Both the position numbers and the translations under genes were made by a program. From contig DGYJ01000029.1 of assembly GCA_002396665.1 (NCBI GenBank), forward strand, positions 36,281 to 55,759: a stretch of DNA of 19,479 nucleotides, in the 5' to 3' direction. How positions within the stretch are numbered: the stretch's first letter is position 1; each line of letters starts with the position of its first letter. Shown piece after piece: positions 7,245 to 15,204 of this stretch. The notes under the pieces are model-generated. The model was not told where the DNA came from, ran no database searches, and saw only the letters and a list, made by a program, of their open reading frames with translations. The stretch is from Bdellovibrionaceae bacterium UBA5009. Its GTDB lineage: Bacteria; Bdellovibrionota; Bdellovibrionia; Bdellovibrionales; Bdellovibrionaceae.

Positions 7245-7266
7245 AAGCCAAGAAGGGCTTTTTTTT
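7245..7266 (+). terminator. Short hairpin with T-run, plus-strand terminator-like
   Basis: AAGCC (7245-7249) and GGCTT (7256-7260) form a 5-bp stem with a 6-base loop, and T continues through 7266 (eight T in all). It reads as an intrinsic terminator on the plus strand, although the nearest plus-strand gene (the yceI-like gene) ended more than 550 bp upstream. It also lies in the upstream region of the minus-strand gene starting at 7212. Confidence 0.4.
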
Positions 7267-7317
7267 AAATCAATTTAAGGTGCTTATAATGAATATATAC
7301 GCTTTGAGTATAGTCAG

Positions 7318-7348
7318 ACCCCTGTTGCTTTGTAGAAATAACAGGGGT
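7318..7348. terminator. Strong hairpin downstream of the opp operon, no T-run
   Basis: ACCCCTGTT (7318-7326) and AACAGGGGT (7340-7348) form a perfect 9-bp, fairly GC-rich stem with a 13-base loop. It lies 13 bp beyond the stop of the last opp gene. Neither strand has a T-run after it, so it may be a 3'-end-stabilising or Rho-assisted structure rather than a standard intrinsic terminator. Confidence 0.45.
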
Positions 7349-7361
7349 GTTCTATCAATTG

Positions 7362-8564
7362 TCAGCGACGGATAGATTTTGGGTCGACTGCGTCCTGTAG
7401 GCCATCGCCGACAAAGTTAAAGCTGATGGTTGTTAATAAAATCATAATGCCCGGCAAAATGGTCAGCCACATGTTTTTGTAAATGACCTCTTGGGCATTA
7501 TTCAACATATTCCCCCAGCTCGCCGTGGGGGGCATGATTCCAAGTCCCAAGAAGCTTAAAGCAGCTTCGAATAGAATTGAATTCCCAACACCAAGGCTGA
7601 TGGCCACAAGCATTGGTGCAATGACGTTGGGGAACATATGCTTAATAATAATTGTGCTGTCTTTTGCTCCAAGGGTTTTTGCAGCCAATACAAATTCCCT
7701 TTCCCGAAGGGATAAAATACTTCCGCGAACAAGCCGTGCGACAGTCATCCACGAAAAAAAGCAAAGAATGATAAACATTTTCACAATGCTTTCGTTGTCG
7801 GGTCTCATCAAGGCTTTAATGGCGGGAAGTTTTTGTAGATCCACAGCTGCAAGGACAATCAATACAGGCACAAGTGGAAGCGATAGCAAGGCATCAGTAA
7901 TACGCATCAAAGCTGTATCGATTCGTCCACCATAAAAGCCTGCGACACTTCCAACAAGAAGACCAATCAGTGCAGAGGCTATGGCCACCATGACCCCGAC
8001 ACCCATTGAAACTCGAGTTCCATAGATCAGTCGAATCAAAACATCCCGTCCAACTTCATCAGTGCCGAACCAATGTTTGGTGGTGAAAGTTTTTGTTAAT
8101 TCTTTAAATGAATTGATGGATGCAGAATTTTCAGAAGCAATGGCTGCAGTGACGACAGAGACATCCTGGGTTCCAAAGCCTATCAGTGGATTCTGCCCAT
8201 CGGTGGCGGAAAAGAGAGATTTTTCTTTGATAAAATTTGAAAGCTCTACAGCAAGTTCTGGATTTTTTTCAGACCATTTTTCAATTTCATTTTCCTTCAT
8301 GTCCATGCTGAATTCCGAAGTTGAAAACGGAGCAAGGTAACGGGCGGAAACATTTTGTTTTTGGGGATCCAGTCCAGTGATTGAGCTGATAATATCAGCC
8401 CCTAAGGCTATGATCACAAATATTAAAATAACAATGGAACCTGCAACTGCCATTTTGTGTTCAATGAATTGATTAAAAATGATTTTCCAAAATGGCGTTG
8501 CTTTTTCAAGTTGATTGATTTGACCTTGGGTCAGCGAGCTTTCATTTGTTTGTGGTATTGCCAT
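7362..8564 (-). CDS. oppC: Peptide/nickel-type ABC transporter permease, OppC/DppC family, with large insertion
   Basis: This inner-membrane permease is one half of the translocation channel of a peptide importer. The first transmembrane helix is at about residues 38-60. The family motif HWFGTDEVGRDVL is at 164-176, several further helices follow, and the EAA loop that docks on the ATPases spans about 290-313 (EFVLAAKTLGAK then KHMFPN). At 400 residues it is about 100 longer than typical OppC/DppC. The extra length is mainly an 80-residue polar segment (about 81-163) between the DPQKQNVSARYLAPF lead and the GTDEVGRD motif, where the usual linker is short; this should lie on the periplasmic side. 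The gene starts 17 bp after the oppB stop and is the last of the five-gene operon. The transported substrate cannot be read from the sequence. Confidence 0.93.
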   Translation of the reverse strand: MAIPQTNESSLTQGQINQLEKATPFWKIIFNQFIEHKMAVAGSIVILIFVIIALGADIISSITGLDPQKQNVSARYLAPFSTSEFSMDMKENEIEKWSEKNPELAVELSNFIKEKSLFSATDGQNPLIGFGTQDVSVVTAAIASENSASINSFKELTKTFTTKHWFGTDEVGRDVLIRLIYGTRVSMGVGVMVAIASALIGLLVGSVAGFYGGRIDTALMRITDALLSLPLVPVLIVLAAVDLQKLPAIKALMRPDNESIVKMFIILCFFSWMTVARLVRGSILSLREREFVLAAKTLGAKDSTIIIKHMFPNVIAPMLVAISLGVGNSILFEAALSFLGLGIMPPTASWGNMLNNAQEVIYKNMWLTILPGIMILLTTISFNFVGDGLQDAVDPKSIRR

Positions 8565-8581
8565 GCTTAGACTCGTTCTAT

Positions 8582-9553
8582 TTAGTTAAATGTGATTCGT
8601 GGATCTGCAAATCCATACAAGATATCGGCCACAAGGTTCATCAAGAGCACCATGCTCACAGAAATAATAAATGAGATCATCGCAACATTGTAATCATTGC
8701 CAATGATAGAGTCGTAAACAAGTTTTCCAACGCCTTGGTAGGCAAAGACTGTTTCAGTCAGTAAAGCTCCAGAAAATAAAGTAGAAAAACTAAGTGCGAT
8801 AATTGTAATTAATGGAATCAAAGCATTTCTAAAGCCATGTCTCCAGATGATAACATTCCTTGCCAAGCCCTTGGCTTTGGCAGTGCGAATGTAATCATTT
8901 CTCATGGCCTCTAGCATGGCTGAACGAGCGTAGCGAACAAAGCCGCCAATTTGTTGAATGCTCAGGCTTAGAATTGGTAGAATAAGATAAACTCCACGGT
9001 CTTTGATCATTGTGAAATAGTCGGCATCGCTCATTCCGACGGTTTCAGTTCCCCCGGCGGGCAGCCATCCTAAATTAACAGAAAATATAATGATCAACAT
9101 CAGCGCAAGCCAGAACGAAGGAATAGAAATCCCGGCAAATGAAAATAGATTTACAAAGGAATCAAACTTTCCACCTGGATTAAGTGCAGAGTAGATTCCC
9201 ATGGGTAGTGCAATCGCCAAGCTGATTAGAAGTGAAAGCATTGAAAGAATAAAAGTATTGTAAAGTCTGGGCCCCATCAGTTCGCCAACTGGGACCCTGT
9301 AGGTTCTGCTGTAGCCAAGATCTCCTTGCGCTATTGTTGATACCCATGTGGCATATCTTTTATAGGCAGGTTGATCCAGGCCATAAAGTTGCTTAAGACG
9401 AACAATGTCTTCGGAAGTAATTTTGGGGTTACTTTGAATCATCAATTCGACAGGGTCGCCAGGCATCAGTGTCATCAAGTAAAAGCAAACATAAGAAAGT
9501 AAAGCGATTACCACAAGTGTCTGAATAAGTCGTCTTAAGATAAATGTCGTCAT
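8582..9553 (-). CDS. oppB: Peptide/nickel-type ABC transporter permease, OppB/DppB family
   Basis: This inner-membrane permease, 323 residues long, is the partner of OppC. It has the family's N-terminal helix (about 9-30) followed by the conserved PGDPVE at 31-36. The extracytoplasmic segment ends in GDLGYSRTYRVPV (77-89). About five more helices follow, with the cytoplasmic EAA loop at about 220-243 (DYIRTAKAKG, then H239 and RN). The C-terminus ends in YGFADPRITF, as in DppB/OppB proteins. The length is normal. The ATG lies one base beyond the oppA stop, so translation is almost certainly coupled to oppA; the ribosome binding site is weak. Confidence 0.95.
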   Translation of the reverse strand: MTTFILRRLIQTLVVIALLSYVCFYLMTLMPGDPVELMIQSNPKITSEDIVRLKQLYGLDQPAYKRYATWVSTIAQGDLGYSRTYRVPVGELMGPRLYNTFILSMLSLLISLAIALPMGIYSALNPGGKFDSFVNLFSFAGISIPSFWLALMLIIIFSVNLGWLPAGGTETVGMSDADYFTMIKDRGVYLILPILSLSIQQIGGFVRYARSAMLEAMRNDYIRTAKAKGLARNVIIWRHGFRNALIPLITIIALSFSTLFSGALLTETVFAYQGVGKLVYDSIIGNDYNVAMISFIISVSMVLLMNLVADILYGFADPRITFN

Positions 9554-9554
9554 G

Positions 9555-11249
9555 TTACTCGAGTGTCCACTTCTCTATGGCGTTGGTTTCGTAAAACTGG
9601 TGACCTGTCATAACAAAGTTTTTAAGTTTTGACGGTGTGACTGAAATCTCTGATCGGTAGTACAGTGGGATCACAGGAGCATCTTTGACATACTCTTCAG
9701 TGATTTTAGTCGCAATTGTAAGTCGTTTTGCTGGATCAAATTCGACTTCTAGATCTTCAATTAACTTATCAACTGTTTGATTGTTCCAGCCAGGTTGATT
9801 TTGTCCTGACCAGCCATTTTTTTCTGTTGGAATAGAGGAGCTATGAAATGTTGATCGTGGAACTGATTCTGGAGATGAAGTCCAGGCATACAATGCAAGA
9901 TCAAATTTTCTTTTTTTAGTAATTTCACCAAAGAAAACACGGGCTGGATAATTTTTAATTGTTACTTCTACGCCAATTTGTTTCCACTGATCTTGAAGGT
10001 ATACTTGAACAAGTTCTCTTGTTTTGTTTCCTGCCGTTGATGAAAACTCAAGCGAAAGTTTTTTTCCATCTTTTAAACGGATACCATCGGCGCCTTTTTT
10101 CCATCCAGCGGCATCAAGTAGTTTTTCAGCATTGGCTTTTGAGTATTGAGATTCTTTTTTGATTGCATCAGTTTCTGAATACCAAGGATCTTTTGGGGAC
10201 ACAGAGTGAATTGCAATTTGTTGTTTGCCATCAAACAAAGATTTGATGAGGGTCTGGCGATCAAGTCCCTGAATCAAAGCCTTTCGAACGTTGAGGTCTT
10301 TTAGAATAGGATGGGACATATTCATATCAATATGTTCGTAGGTTAAGCCAGGAACAAAGTTAACGCTGTAAGGAAGTTTTTCTGCTTTTACTTTTTTGTC
10401 AAAACCAGTGGCTTGGTCAAAGTCCAACCCAACAACTCCAATGGCATCAATAGTTCCCGATTGAAGATTTGCCTCAAGGGTTCCTGTATTCGGAATCAAT
10501 TTGACAATAACTTTTTGGATTTTAGGTTTTTCGCCATAAAAATGTGGATTTGGAGTAAATGAAACGTGGTCACCCAATTTGATTTCACTGATCAAGTAGG
10601 GACCATTGTAAAGACCAGGGTTTGTAGGCTCTTTAGAGTATAGAGAATTCTTTTCGTAGCCTTCTCTTTCGTCTTTATGCTTTTTATAGACTTCGCCTTC
10701 AAGGTGAGATGGCAAAGGCATATAGGTCCCCAGCATATAGTAATCAAAACGAGCTCGACCATAGGTGAAGGTGCATTTTTTAGGATTTTTTGGGTCAATA
10801 TCAATTTTTTCAATTTGGGCATAGCTTTCTTTGTCGCCAACAGAAACATTTGGGTTCATGGCGATTTCCCTAGCTAAAGCAAAGTCTTCACAAATAACAG
10901 GCTTTCCATCACCCCAGTTGGCATTGCTTAGGATTTCCCACTCGGCCACAACCTTTTTTTTGCCACCAACAGTAATGATTTTGGCTTTTTTATTTTCTAA
11001 GGTTGGAATTTCAGTAACAACTTGGGGAACCCATTTTGAATTTTCGTCCATGTTGACCAGGCGGCGACCAGAAATACTGTAAAGATATGTCGTCGCAACC
11101 ATTTGCATAACAAGTGGATTAAGATTCTCGAACTCTTGCGAGATACCAATTTTGTATTCGGAATTATTTAAATTCGATGAACTTTCTTTTTTAGTACAGC
11201 TTGAAAGTGCAAGAAGAGATGCGGCCAAGATCAAAATAGAATTTTTCAT
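9555..11249 (-). CDS. oppA: Peptide-binding lipoprotein of ABC transporter (SBP family 5, OppA/DppA-like)
   Basis: This is the solute receptor of the importer: 564 residues with a lipoprotein signal peptide (1-17) and lipobox ending LSSC at Cys18, then a short Ser/Asn linker. The mature part matches cluster C (SBP_bac_5) binding proteins. Examples are ISQEFENLNPLVMQMV early on, GLYNGPYLISEIKLGDHVSF with NPHFYG in the middle, DLNVRKALIQGLDR and later the AEKLLDAAGWKKG segment. Peptides are the usual ligands, but nickel, sugars and others occur. The start at 11249 is chosen because the signal peptide begins there and GGAG lies 5 nt upstream; a longer frame from 11327 would overlap oppF. The ATG overlaps the oppF TGA (ATGA), so the two are coupled. 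Confidence 0.95.
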   Translation of the reverse strand: MKNSILILAASLLALSSCTKKESSSNLNNSEYKIGISQEFENLNPLVMQMVATTYLYSISGRRLVNMDENSKWVPQVVTEIPTLENKKAKIITVGGKKKVVAEWEILSNANWGDGKPVICEDFALAREIAMNPNVSVGDKESYAQIEKIDIDPKNPKKCTFTYGRARFDYYMLGTYMPLPSHLEGEVYKKHKDEREGYEKNSLYSKEPTNPGLYNGPYLISEIKLGDHVSFTPNPHFYGEKPKIQKVIVKLIPNTGTLEANLQSGTIDAIGVVGLDFDQATGFDKKVKAEKLPYSVNFVPGLTYEHIDMNMSHPILKDLNVRKALIQGLDRQTLIKSLFDGKQQIAIHSVSPKDPWYSETDAIKKESQYSKANAEKLLDAAGWKKGADGIRLKDGKKLSLEFSSTAGNKTRELVQVYLQDQWKQIGVEVTIKNYPARVFFGEITKKRKFDLALYAWTSSPESVPRSTFHSSSIPTEKNGWSGQNQPGWNNQTVDKLIEDLEVEFDPAKRLTIATKITEEYVKDAPVIPLYYRSEISVTPSKLKNFVMTGHQFYETNAIEKWTLE

Positions 11250-12226
11250 GGGGTCTCCGATTCGTAAAGCCAACAAGCCTTTTGGTGTCCATTGGAACCT
11301 GCAAGTTGGGGTAATTTTTTTGAACAAATATCAATTTTTTGAGAACAGCGAGGATGAAATGCGCAGCCAGAAGGCGGGTTGATGGGGCTTGGAACTTCCC
11401 CAGTCAGAGATTTTTTAATTTTCTTTTTGCCTTCTCCGATGCGTGGAATGGCAGCTAAAAGAGCTTGAGTATAAGGATGTTGAGGTGATTTAAAGAGTTC
11501 ATCGCGACTGCCGATTTCGACGATTTTACCAAGGTACATGACAGCCACTCGATCACAAAAGTGTTCAATAACTGAGAGATCATGGGAAATAAAAATATAA
11601 GTTAAATTGAATTTTTTCTGAAGATCTTTCAATAGATTTAAAATCTGCGCTTGAATTGAAACATCCAGTGCGGATACAGGTTCATCGCAAATAATAAGTT
11701 CTGGTTCCAGGGCGATGGCGCGGGCAATACAAATTCGCTGTCTTTGGCCGCCTGAAAATTCGTGGGGATAGCGATTGATGTGCGAAGCTTTAAGTCCGAC
11801 AGTTTCTAAAAGTTCAACAACTTTTTTGTCGCGCTGTGAAGGTTCTAAAATGTTATGAATTTCAAAGGGCTGTCTTAGGATCTGACCAATGGTCATTCTT
11901 GGGTCAAGGGAAGCGTAGGGATCTTGAAAGATCATCTGAATATTTTTTCTTTTTAAACGAAGGGCTTCGCCTTTTAATGCAACAAAATCTTCGCCTTTAA
12001 ACTGAATACTTCCAGCAGTGGGGTCATAGAGGCGAATCAGAGTTCTTCCAAGTGTGGATTTTCCACAGCCGCTTTCGCCAACAAGGCCGAGGCTTTCGCC
12101 TTTACGAACTGTCAGGGTGACATCGTCGACAGCTTTTACATCGCCAACATGGCGAAGTAAAAGTCCCTTTTTAATTGGGAAATATTTTTTAACGTTTTTA
12201 GCATCTAAAATAATTTCGTTCGACAT
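11246..12226 (-). CDS. oppF: Peptide ABC transporter ATP-binding protein OppF/DppF
   Basis: This 326-residue cytosolic ATPase powers the importer. Motifs in order: Walker A GESGCGKST (50-58), Q-loop at Q101 (FQDPYASLDPR), signature SGGQRQR (158-164), Walker B ending in E182 (LIICDEP), D-loop SALD (185-188) and switch H215 (FISHD). The C-terminal oligopeptide-transport extension carries four cysteines (C288, C294, C301, C318). They match the [4Fe-4S]-type cysteine set reported in the C-terminal extension of this ATPase subfamily, although a cluster here is inferred. The start has an AAGGAT ribosome binding site 6-7 nt upstream. Eight bases separate it from the oppD stop. Confidence 0.96.
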   Translation of the reverse strand: MSNEIILDAKNVKKYFPIKKGLLLRHVGDVKAVDDVTLTVRKGESLGLVGESGCGKSTLGRTLIRLYDPTAGSIQFKGEDFVALKGEALRLKRKNIQMIFQDPYASLDPRMTIGQILRQPFEIHNILEPSQRDKKVVELLETVGLKASHINRYPHEFSGGQRQRICIARAIALEPELIICDEPVSALDVSIQAQILNLLKDLQKKFNLTYIFISHDLSVIEHFCDRVAVMYLGKIVEIGSRDELFKSPQHPYTQALLAAIPRIGEGKKKIKKSLTGEVPSPINPPSGCAFHPRCSQKIDICSKKLPQLAGSNGHQKACWLYESETP

Positions 12227-12234
12227 GTGTATCC

Positions 12235-13227
12235 TTAAACTGGATTGAAGCAGGCGACAAAGTGTGCTGGTTGAACCTCAATGAATGGAGGACGGTTATC
12301 TTTACATTCTGATTTGGCTCTTGAACAGCGATTCACAAACGGACACCCCTTTGGTAGTTCGTGTGGTGCAGGAACCGTGCCTTCGATGGTGGTGAGTTTT
12401 TGCACCCGGTGTCCAAGAGTAGGTCTGGATTTGATCAAAGCCGCTGTGTATGGGTGTTTCGGGTTATTGAAGATTTCAACTGTGCTTGCTTTTTCGCAGG
12501 CCTGGCCGCCGTACATCACGAGCACATCATCGGAAATTTCCGAAATGACACCAAGGTCATGGGTAATGAACTGAACAGTCATATTTAGTTTCTCTTGAAT
12601 AGTTTGAATCAGTTCTAAAATTTGAGCTTGGATTGTCACGTCAAGGGCCGTTGTGGGTTCGTCAGCAATCAAAAAGCTAGGATTGCAGGAAAGGGCCATG
12701 GCGATCATGGCGCGTTGACGCATACCGCCTGAAAGCTGATGGGGATAGTTGCTGTATCGATCCTCTGGGGAAGGAATTCCAACAAGTTTCAACATTTCAA
12801 TGGAACGTTCTTTGGCTTCCTGGGGGCTGACTTTTTTGTGTCTTAGGATTTGCTCATCAATTTGATAGCCAATTGTTAATACTGGATTTAGAGCGGTCAT
12901 TGGCTCTTGAAAGATCATGGCCATTTCGCCACCGCGGACAGTCTGCATTTCGTCTTCAGATAATTTAAGAAGATCTTTTCCGTTAAGGATCACCTGTCCA
13001 TTGGTGATTTTTCCAGGTCGTTCAATCAATTGCATAAGTGAAAATGAAGTCACTGATTTTCCGCAGCCACTTTCGCCAACGATGCCCAGGGTTTTGCCCT
13101 GGCCAATCTCGTACGAGATATTGTTCACAGCGCGAAAAGGCCCTGACTTCATAAAGAAGGTAGTTTCTAAATTTTTGACTTGAATTACTGATTGAGTACT
13201 CACAGACACCCCATCCCAAAACCTCAT
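12235..13227 (-). CDS. oppD: Peptide ABC transporter ATP-binding protein OppD/DppD
   Basis: This second importer ATPase pairs with OppF. It has Walker A GESGCGKS (51-58), the FQEPMTALNP Q-loop, LSGGMRQRAMIAMAL signature region, Walker B LIADEPTTALD, and switch His in FITHDLG. The C-terminal extension again carries four cysteines (GCPFVNRCSRAKSEC and the final C before the end). The start is uncertain. The ATG at 13227 gives 330 residues with a poor ribosome binding site, while a GTG at 13203 would give 322 residues and the short lead normal for OppD. It is the first gene of the D-F-A-B-C cluster and begins 64 bp after the sohB-like gene, so it may share that transcript. Confidence 0.95.
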   Translation of the reverse strand: MRFWDGVSVSTQSVIQVKNLETTFFMKSGPFRAVNNISYEIGQGKTLGIVGESGCGKSVTSFSLMQLIERPGKITNGQVILNGKDLLKLSEDEMQTVRGGEMAMIFQEPMTALNPVLTIGYQIDEQILRHKKVSPQEAKERSIEMLKLVGIPSPEDRYSNYPHQLSGGMRQRAMIAMALSCNPSFLIADEPTTALDVTIQAQILELIQTIQEKLNMTVQFITHDLGVISEISDDVLVMYGGQACEKASTVEIFNNPKHPYTAALIKSRPTLGHRVQKLTTIEGTVPAPHELPKGCPFVNRCSRAKSECKDNRPPFIEVQPAHFVACFNPV

Positions 13228-13277
13228 TGTTGATTACCCAGAGGTGGTCTAAATGTAAAGAGAGATTGAACTTTTTA

Positions 13278-13291
13278 CCCGACGCTTCGGG
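13278..13291. other. Hairpin directly after the sohB-like gene
   Basis: CCCGA (13278-13282) and TCGGG (13287-13291) form a 5-bp stem with a 4-base loop immediately after the stop codon of the sohB-like gene and 50 bp before oppD. No T-run follows in the minus-strand direction (the following bases are TAAAAAG), so it is probably not a full terminator. It could modulate expression between the protease gene and the opp genes. Confidence 0.35.
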
Positions 13292-14302
13292 CTATAAAAA
13301 TCGTCTTTCTTCTAATTTTTCAATGCTTTTTTCGAAGCCTTTTTGCAGCCCTAGTCCAAGAATTCCCGAGAGTTTTTCGCGCCAAGGAAGCTTTTTTTCA
13401 AACTTCAGATGAAAGATGTCGTGGGTGTTTATTTTTTCCATAATATGGTCATCACTTGTTTTGATTTCATCGACCAAATTCAGTTTTAAAGCTTGAACTC
13501 CATACCAATATTCGCCAGTGGCTACGGCGGAAAGGTCAACTTGTGGTCTGTTTTGACTGACAAAGTCTTTAAAAAGAGTATGCGTTTCTTCAAGCTGTTG
13601 AGTAAATTTTTGTTCGCCCTGTGGTGTGATTTCCCCAAGCACGCTAACGGTGCGCTTGTATTGTCCAGCTGTATATTCTTTGTAGTCGACATCATTTTTT
13701 TTAAGTAAACGATTAAAGTTTGGAACCTGGGCGACGACGCCGATGGAGCCAACAATCCCAAAGGGAGCACAGATAATTTTTTGCGCAGTACAGGCCATCA
13801 TATATCCACCGCTGGCCGCGACCTTATCAACACTGATAGTGAGGGGGATATTTTTGCTGCGAATTCGAAGAAGTTGAGAGGCTGCGTATCCGTATCCATG
13901 GACAACTCCGCCAGGGCTTTCAAGTCGAATAAGGACTTCGTCTTTTTCTGTGACGACGGAAAGTAAAGATGTGACCTCGTGGCTTAAGGAGTCTGCAGCG
14001 ACGGCTTTGATGTCACCGTTAAAGTCGATAACAAAAAGTCGAGGTTTGCTAGTTTCTTCTTCGTCTTTTGCTTTTTTCTTATCTTCTTTTTCTAAGGTCT
14101 TCAGTTGTTTTTTTGAAAGAATGAAGTGCTGTAAAAGTTTTTTAGTTTTATTCATTTTTTTATGCAGAGGAATGATTTCGATTTCGTCCATTCCTTGGGA
14201 TTTTTGGGAAAGCACAGCGACAAGTAAAATAATTGCAACAATTGAAAGAACAATAAAAAGGCTTTTGGCTGCAAACAATCCGAATTCAAATAAAAATTCC
14301 AT
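13292..14302 (-). CDS. sohB: SohB-like inner-membrane serine protease (peptidase family S49)
   Basis: S49 proteases use a Ser-Lys dyad to cut signal-peptide remnants or other membrane-derived peptides. The 336-residue protein has an N-terminal membrane helix (about 12-31) and a very basic/acidic linker rich in K and E (about 48-85). The S49 domain contains the LESPGG motif (127-132), catalytic Ser164 in VDKVAASGGYMMA, and Lys216 in TAGQYKRTVSVLGEITPQG. Size and the Ser-to-Lys spacing of 52 fit SohB rather than the larger SppA. The active site should face the periplasm. The ATG has AGGAG 4-5 nt upstream. It lies directly upstream of oppD; a protease producing peptides next to a peptide importer is a sensible pairing, but the link is inferred. 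Confidence 0.94.
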   Translation of the reverse strand: MEFLFEFGLFAAKSLFIVLSIVAIILLVAVLSQKSQGMDEIEIIPLHKKMNKTKKLLQHFILSKKQLKTLEKEDKKKAKDEEETSKPRLFVIDFNGDIKAVAADSLSHEVTSLLSVVTEKDEVLIRLESPGGVVHGYGYAASQLLRIRSKNIPLTISVDKVAASGGYMMACTAQKIICAPFGIVGSIGVVAQVPNFNRLLKKNDVDYKEYTAGQYKRTVSVLGEITPQGEQKFTQQLEETHTLFKDFVSQNRPQVDLSAVATGEYWYGVQALKLNLVDEIKTSDDHIMEKINTHDIFHLKFEKKLPWREKLSGILGLGLQKGFEKSIEKLEERRFL

Positions 14303-14423
14303 ATTTCTCCTGTTCAGAGGGGCTTGTTAAGAATCTGGACGTAAGACTGATGAAAGTCAATTTATGGTCCTACTGCGAAAGAGAAAAAGACAAGCGTTAA
14401 AAAATTTGTCACAATGGGGTTAT

Positions 14424-15200
14424 ATGACTTTCAGCAGATTGGGAAAAATCATTAGCAGTCTAGGAGTTGTGTTTTTATTTGCAACTTCGGCCATGGCTTC
14501 ATCTGTGGATGAAAAGGATTTTGATTCCGAACGTCTGGATGGTTATTCGGAATATAAACAGGATTTGCAAAATTTTGATAAGCTTCGCTTGAAGGCGCGG
14601 GTTTTTAATGAAGAGCTGGAAGAGCAAGATAGATTGCAAAGTGAAGAGGCTTTAAGGGATTATCGTCGATCAAAAAGTAAAGAATTTAAGCCAGAAAATA
14701 CAAATGCTTACACGGAATATTTAAATGAAAAATTTGACAATTTTGAGGAGCGCTTAAGAATTGAAAAAGAGTATGCTCGAGATCAAAAAGTCAAAACTCG
14801 AAATAAAAATCAAAATTTAAAAAAACATGTCAGTGAGGAAGAGGAATTGGATTTATATTCCCATCGTGAGCGTTCAGATATTAAGAAGCGCGTACTTTAT
14901 GGTGGTATTCCAGACTTTAAATCCTTAAGAAATTCTGGAAGTTCTATTGGGGGCGGATTTTCTGGAGGCTCTGGACAGGCTCCGTCTGTGGTTAACGATG
15001 GAGGGAATTTTTCATTTCCGACTCCTCCTCCGCCTCCGCAAACAAGTCAAAATGGTTTTGGAGGTTATGATGAGTCAGGAGATACTGGCTTTATCCCTCA
15101 AGCTCCGATAGAGCCCTTTGATCCAAATGAAATTCCACCACCTCCGCCAATGCCTATGGACGACACTTTCTTGCCACCACCAGATATGGGCGACTTTTAA
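14424..15200 (+). CDS. Exported protein with charged helix region and proline-rich tail, unknown family
   Basis: I do not recognise this gene. The 258-residue product begins with a signal peptide (1-25, AMA before the cleavage). About residues 28-155 are strongly charged and probably helical, with repeated Glu, Lys, Arg and several Tyr. A Gly/Ser stretch (SIGGGFSGGSGQ) follows, and the last 65 residues contain two five-proline runs (201-205 and 238-242) in an acidic context. Such a design suits a flexible, surface-exposed or periplasm-spanning linker protein. The ATG at 14424 is chosen because the signal peptide starts there and GGGG lies about 5 nt upstream. An earlier ATG at 14364 would add 20 basic residues and lacks a good ribosome binding site. 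It is divergent from the sohB-like gene, and its stop is 4 bp from the end of the convergent gene. Confidence 0.7.
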   Translation: MTFSRLGKIISSLGVVFLFATSAMASSVDEKDFDSERLDGYSEYKQDLQNFDKLRLKARVFNEELEEQDRLQSEEALRDYRRSKSKEFKPENTNAYTEYLNEKFDNFEERLRIEKEYARDQKVKTRNKNQNLKKHVSEEEELDLYSHRERSDIKKRVLYGGIPDFKSLRNSGSSIGGGFSGGSGQAPSVVNDGGNFSFPTPPPPPQTSQNGFGGYDESGDTGFIPQAPIEPFDPNEIPPPPPMPMDDTFLPPPDMGDF

Positions 15201-15204
15201 TAAG

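Noticed and set aside
7285..7290. A perfect TATAAT on the plus strand as a promoter for a small RNA
   Set aside because: No -35 element at proper distance and no gene or terminator downstream on the plus strand; the region is simply AT-rich.
10592..10849. An 85-codon minus-strand frame inside the oppA gene
   Set aside because: Another reading frame on the same strand within a clear binding-protein gene, lysine-rich and featureless.
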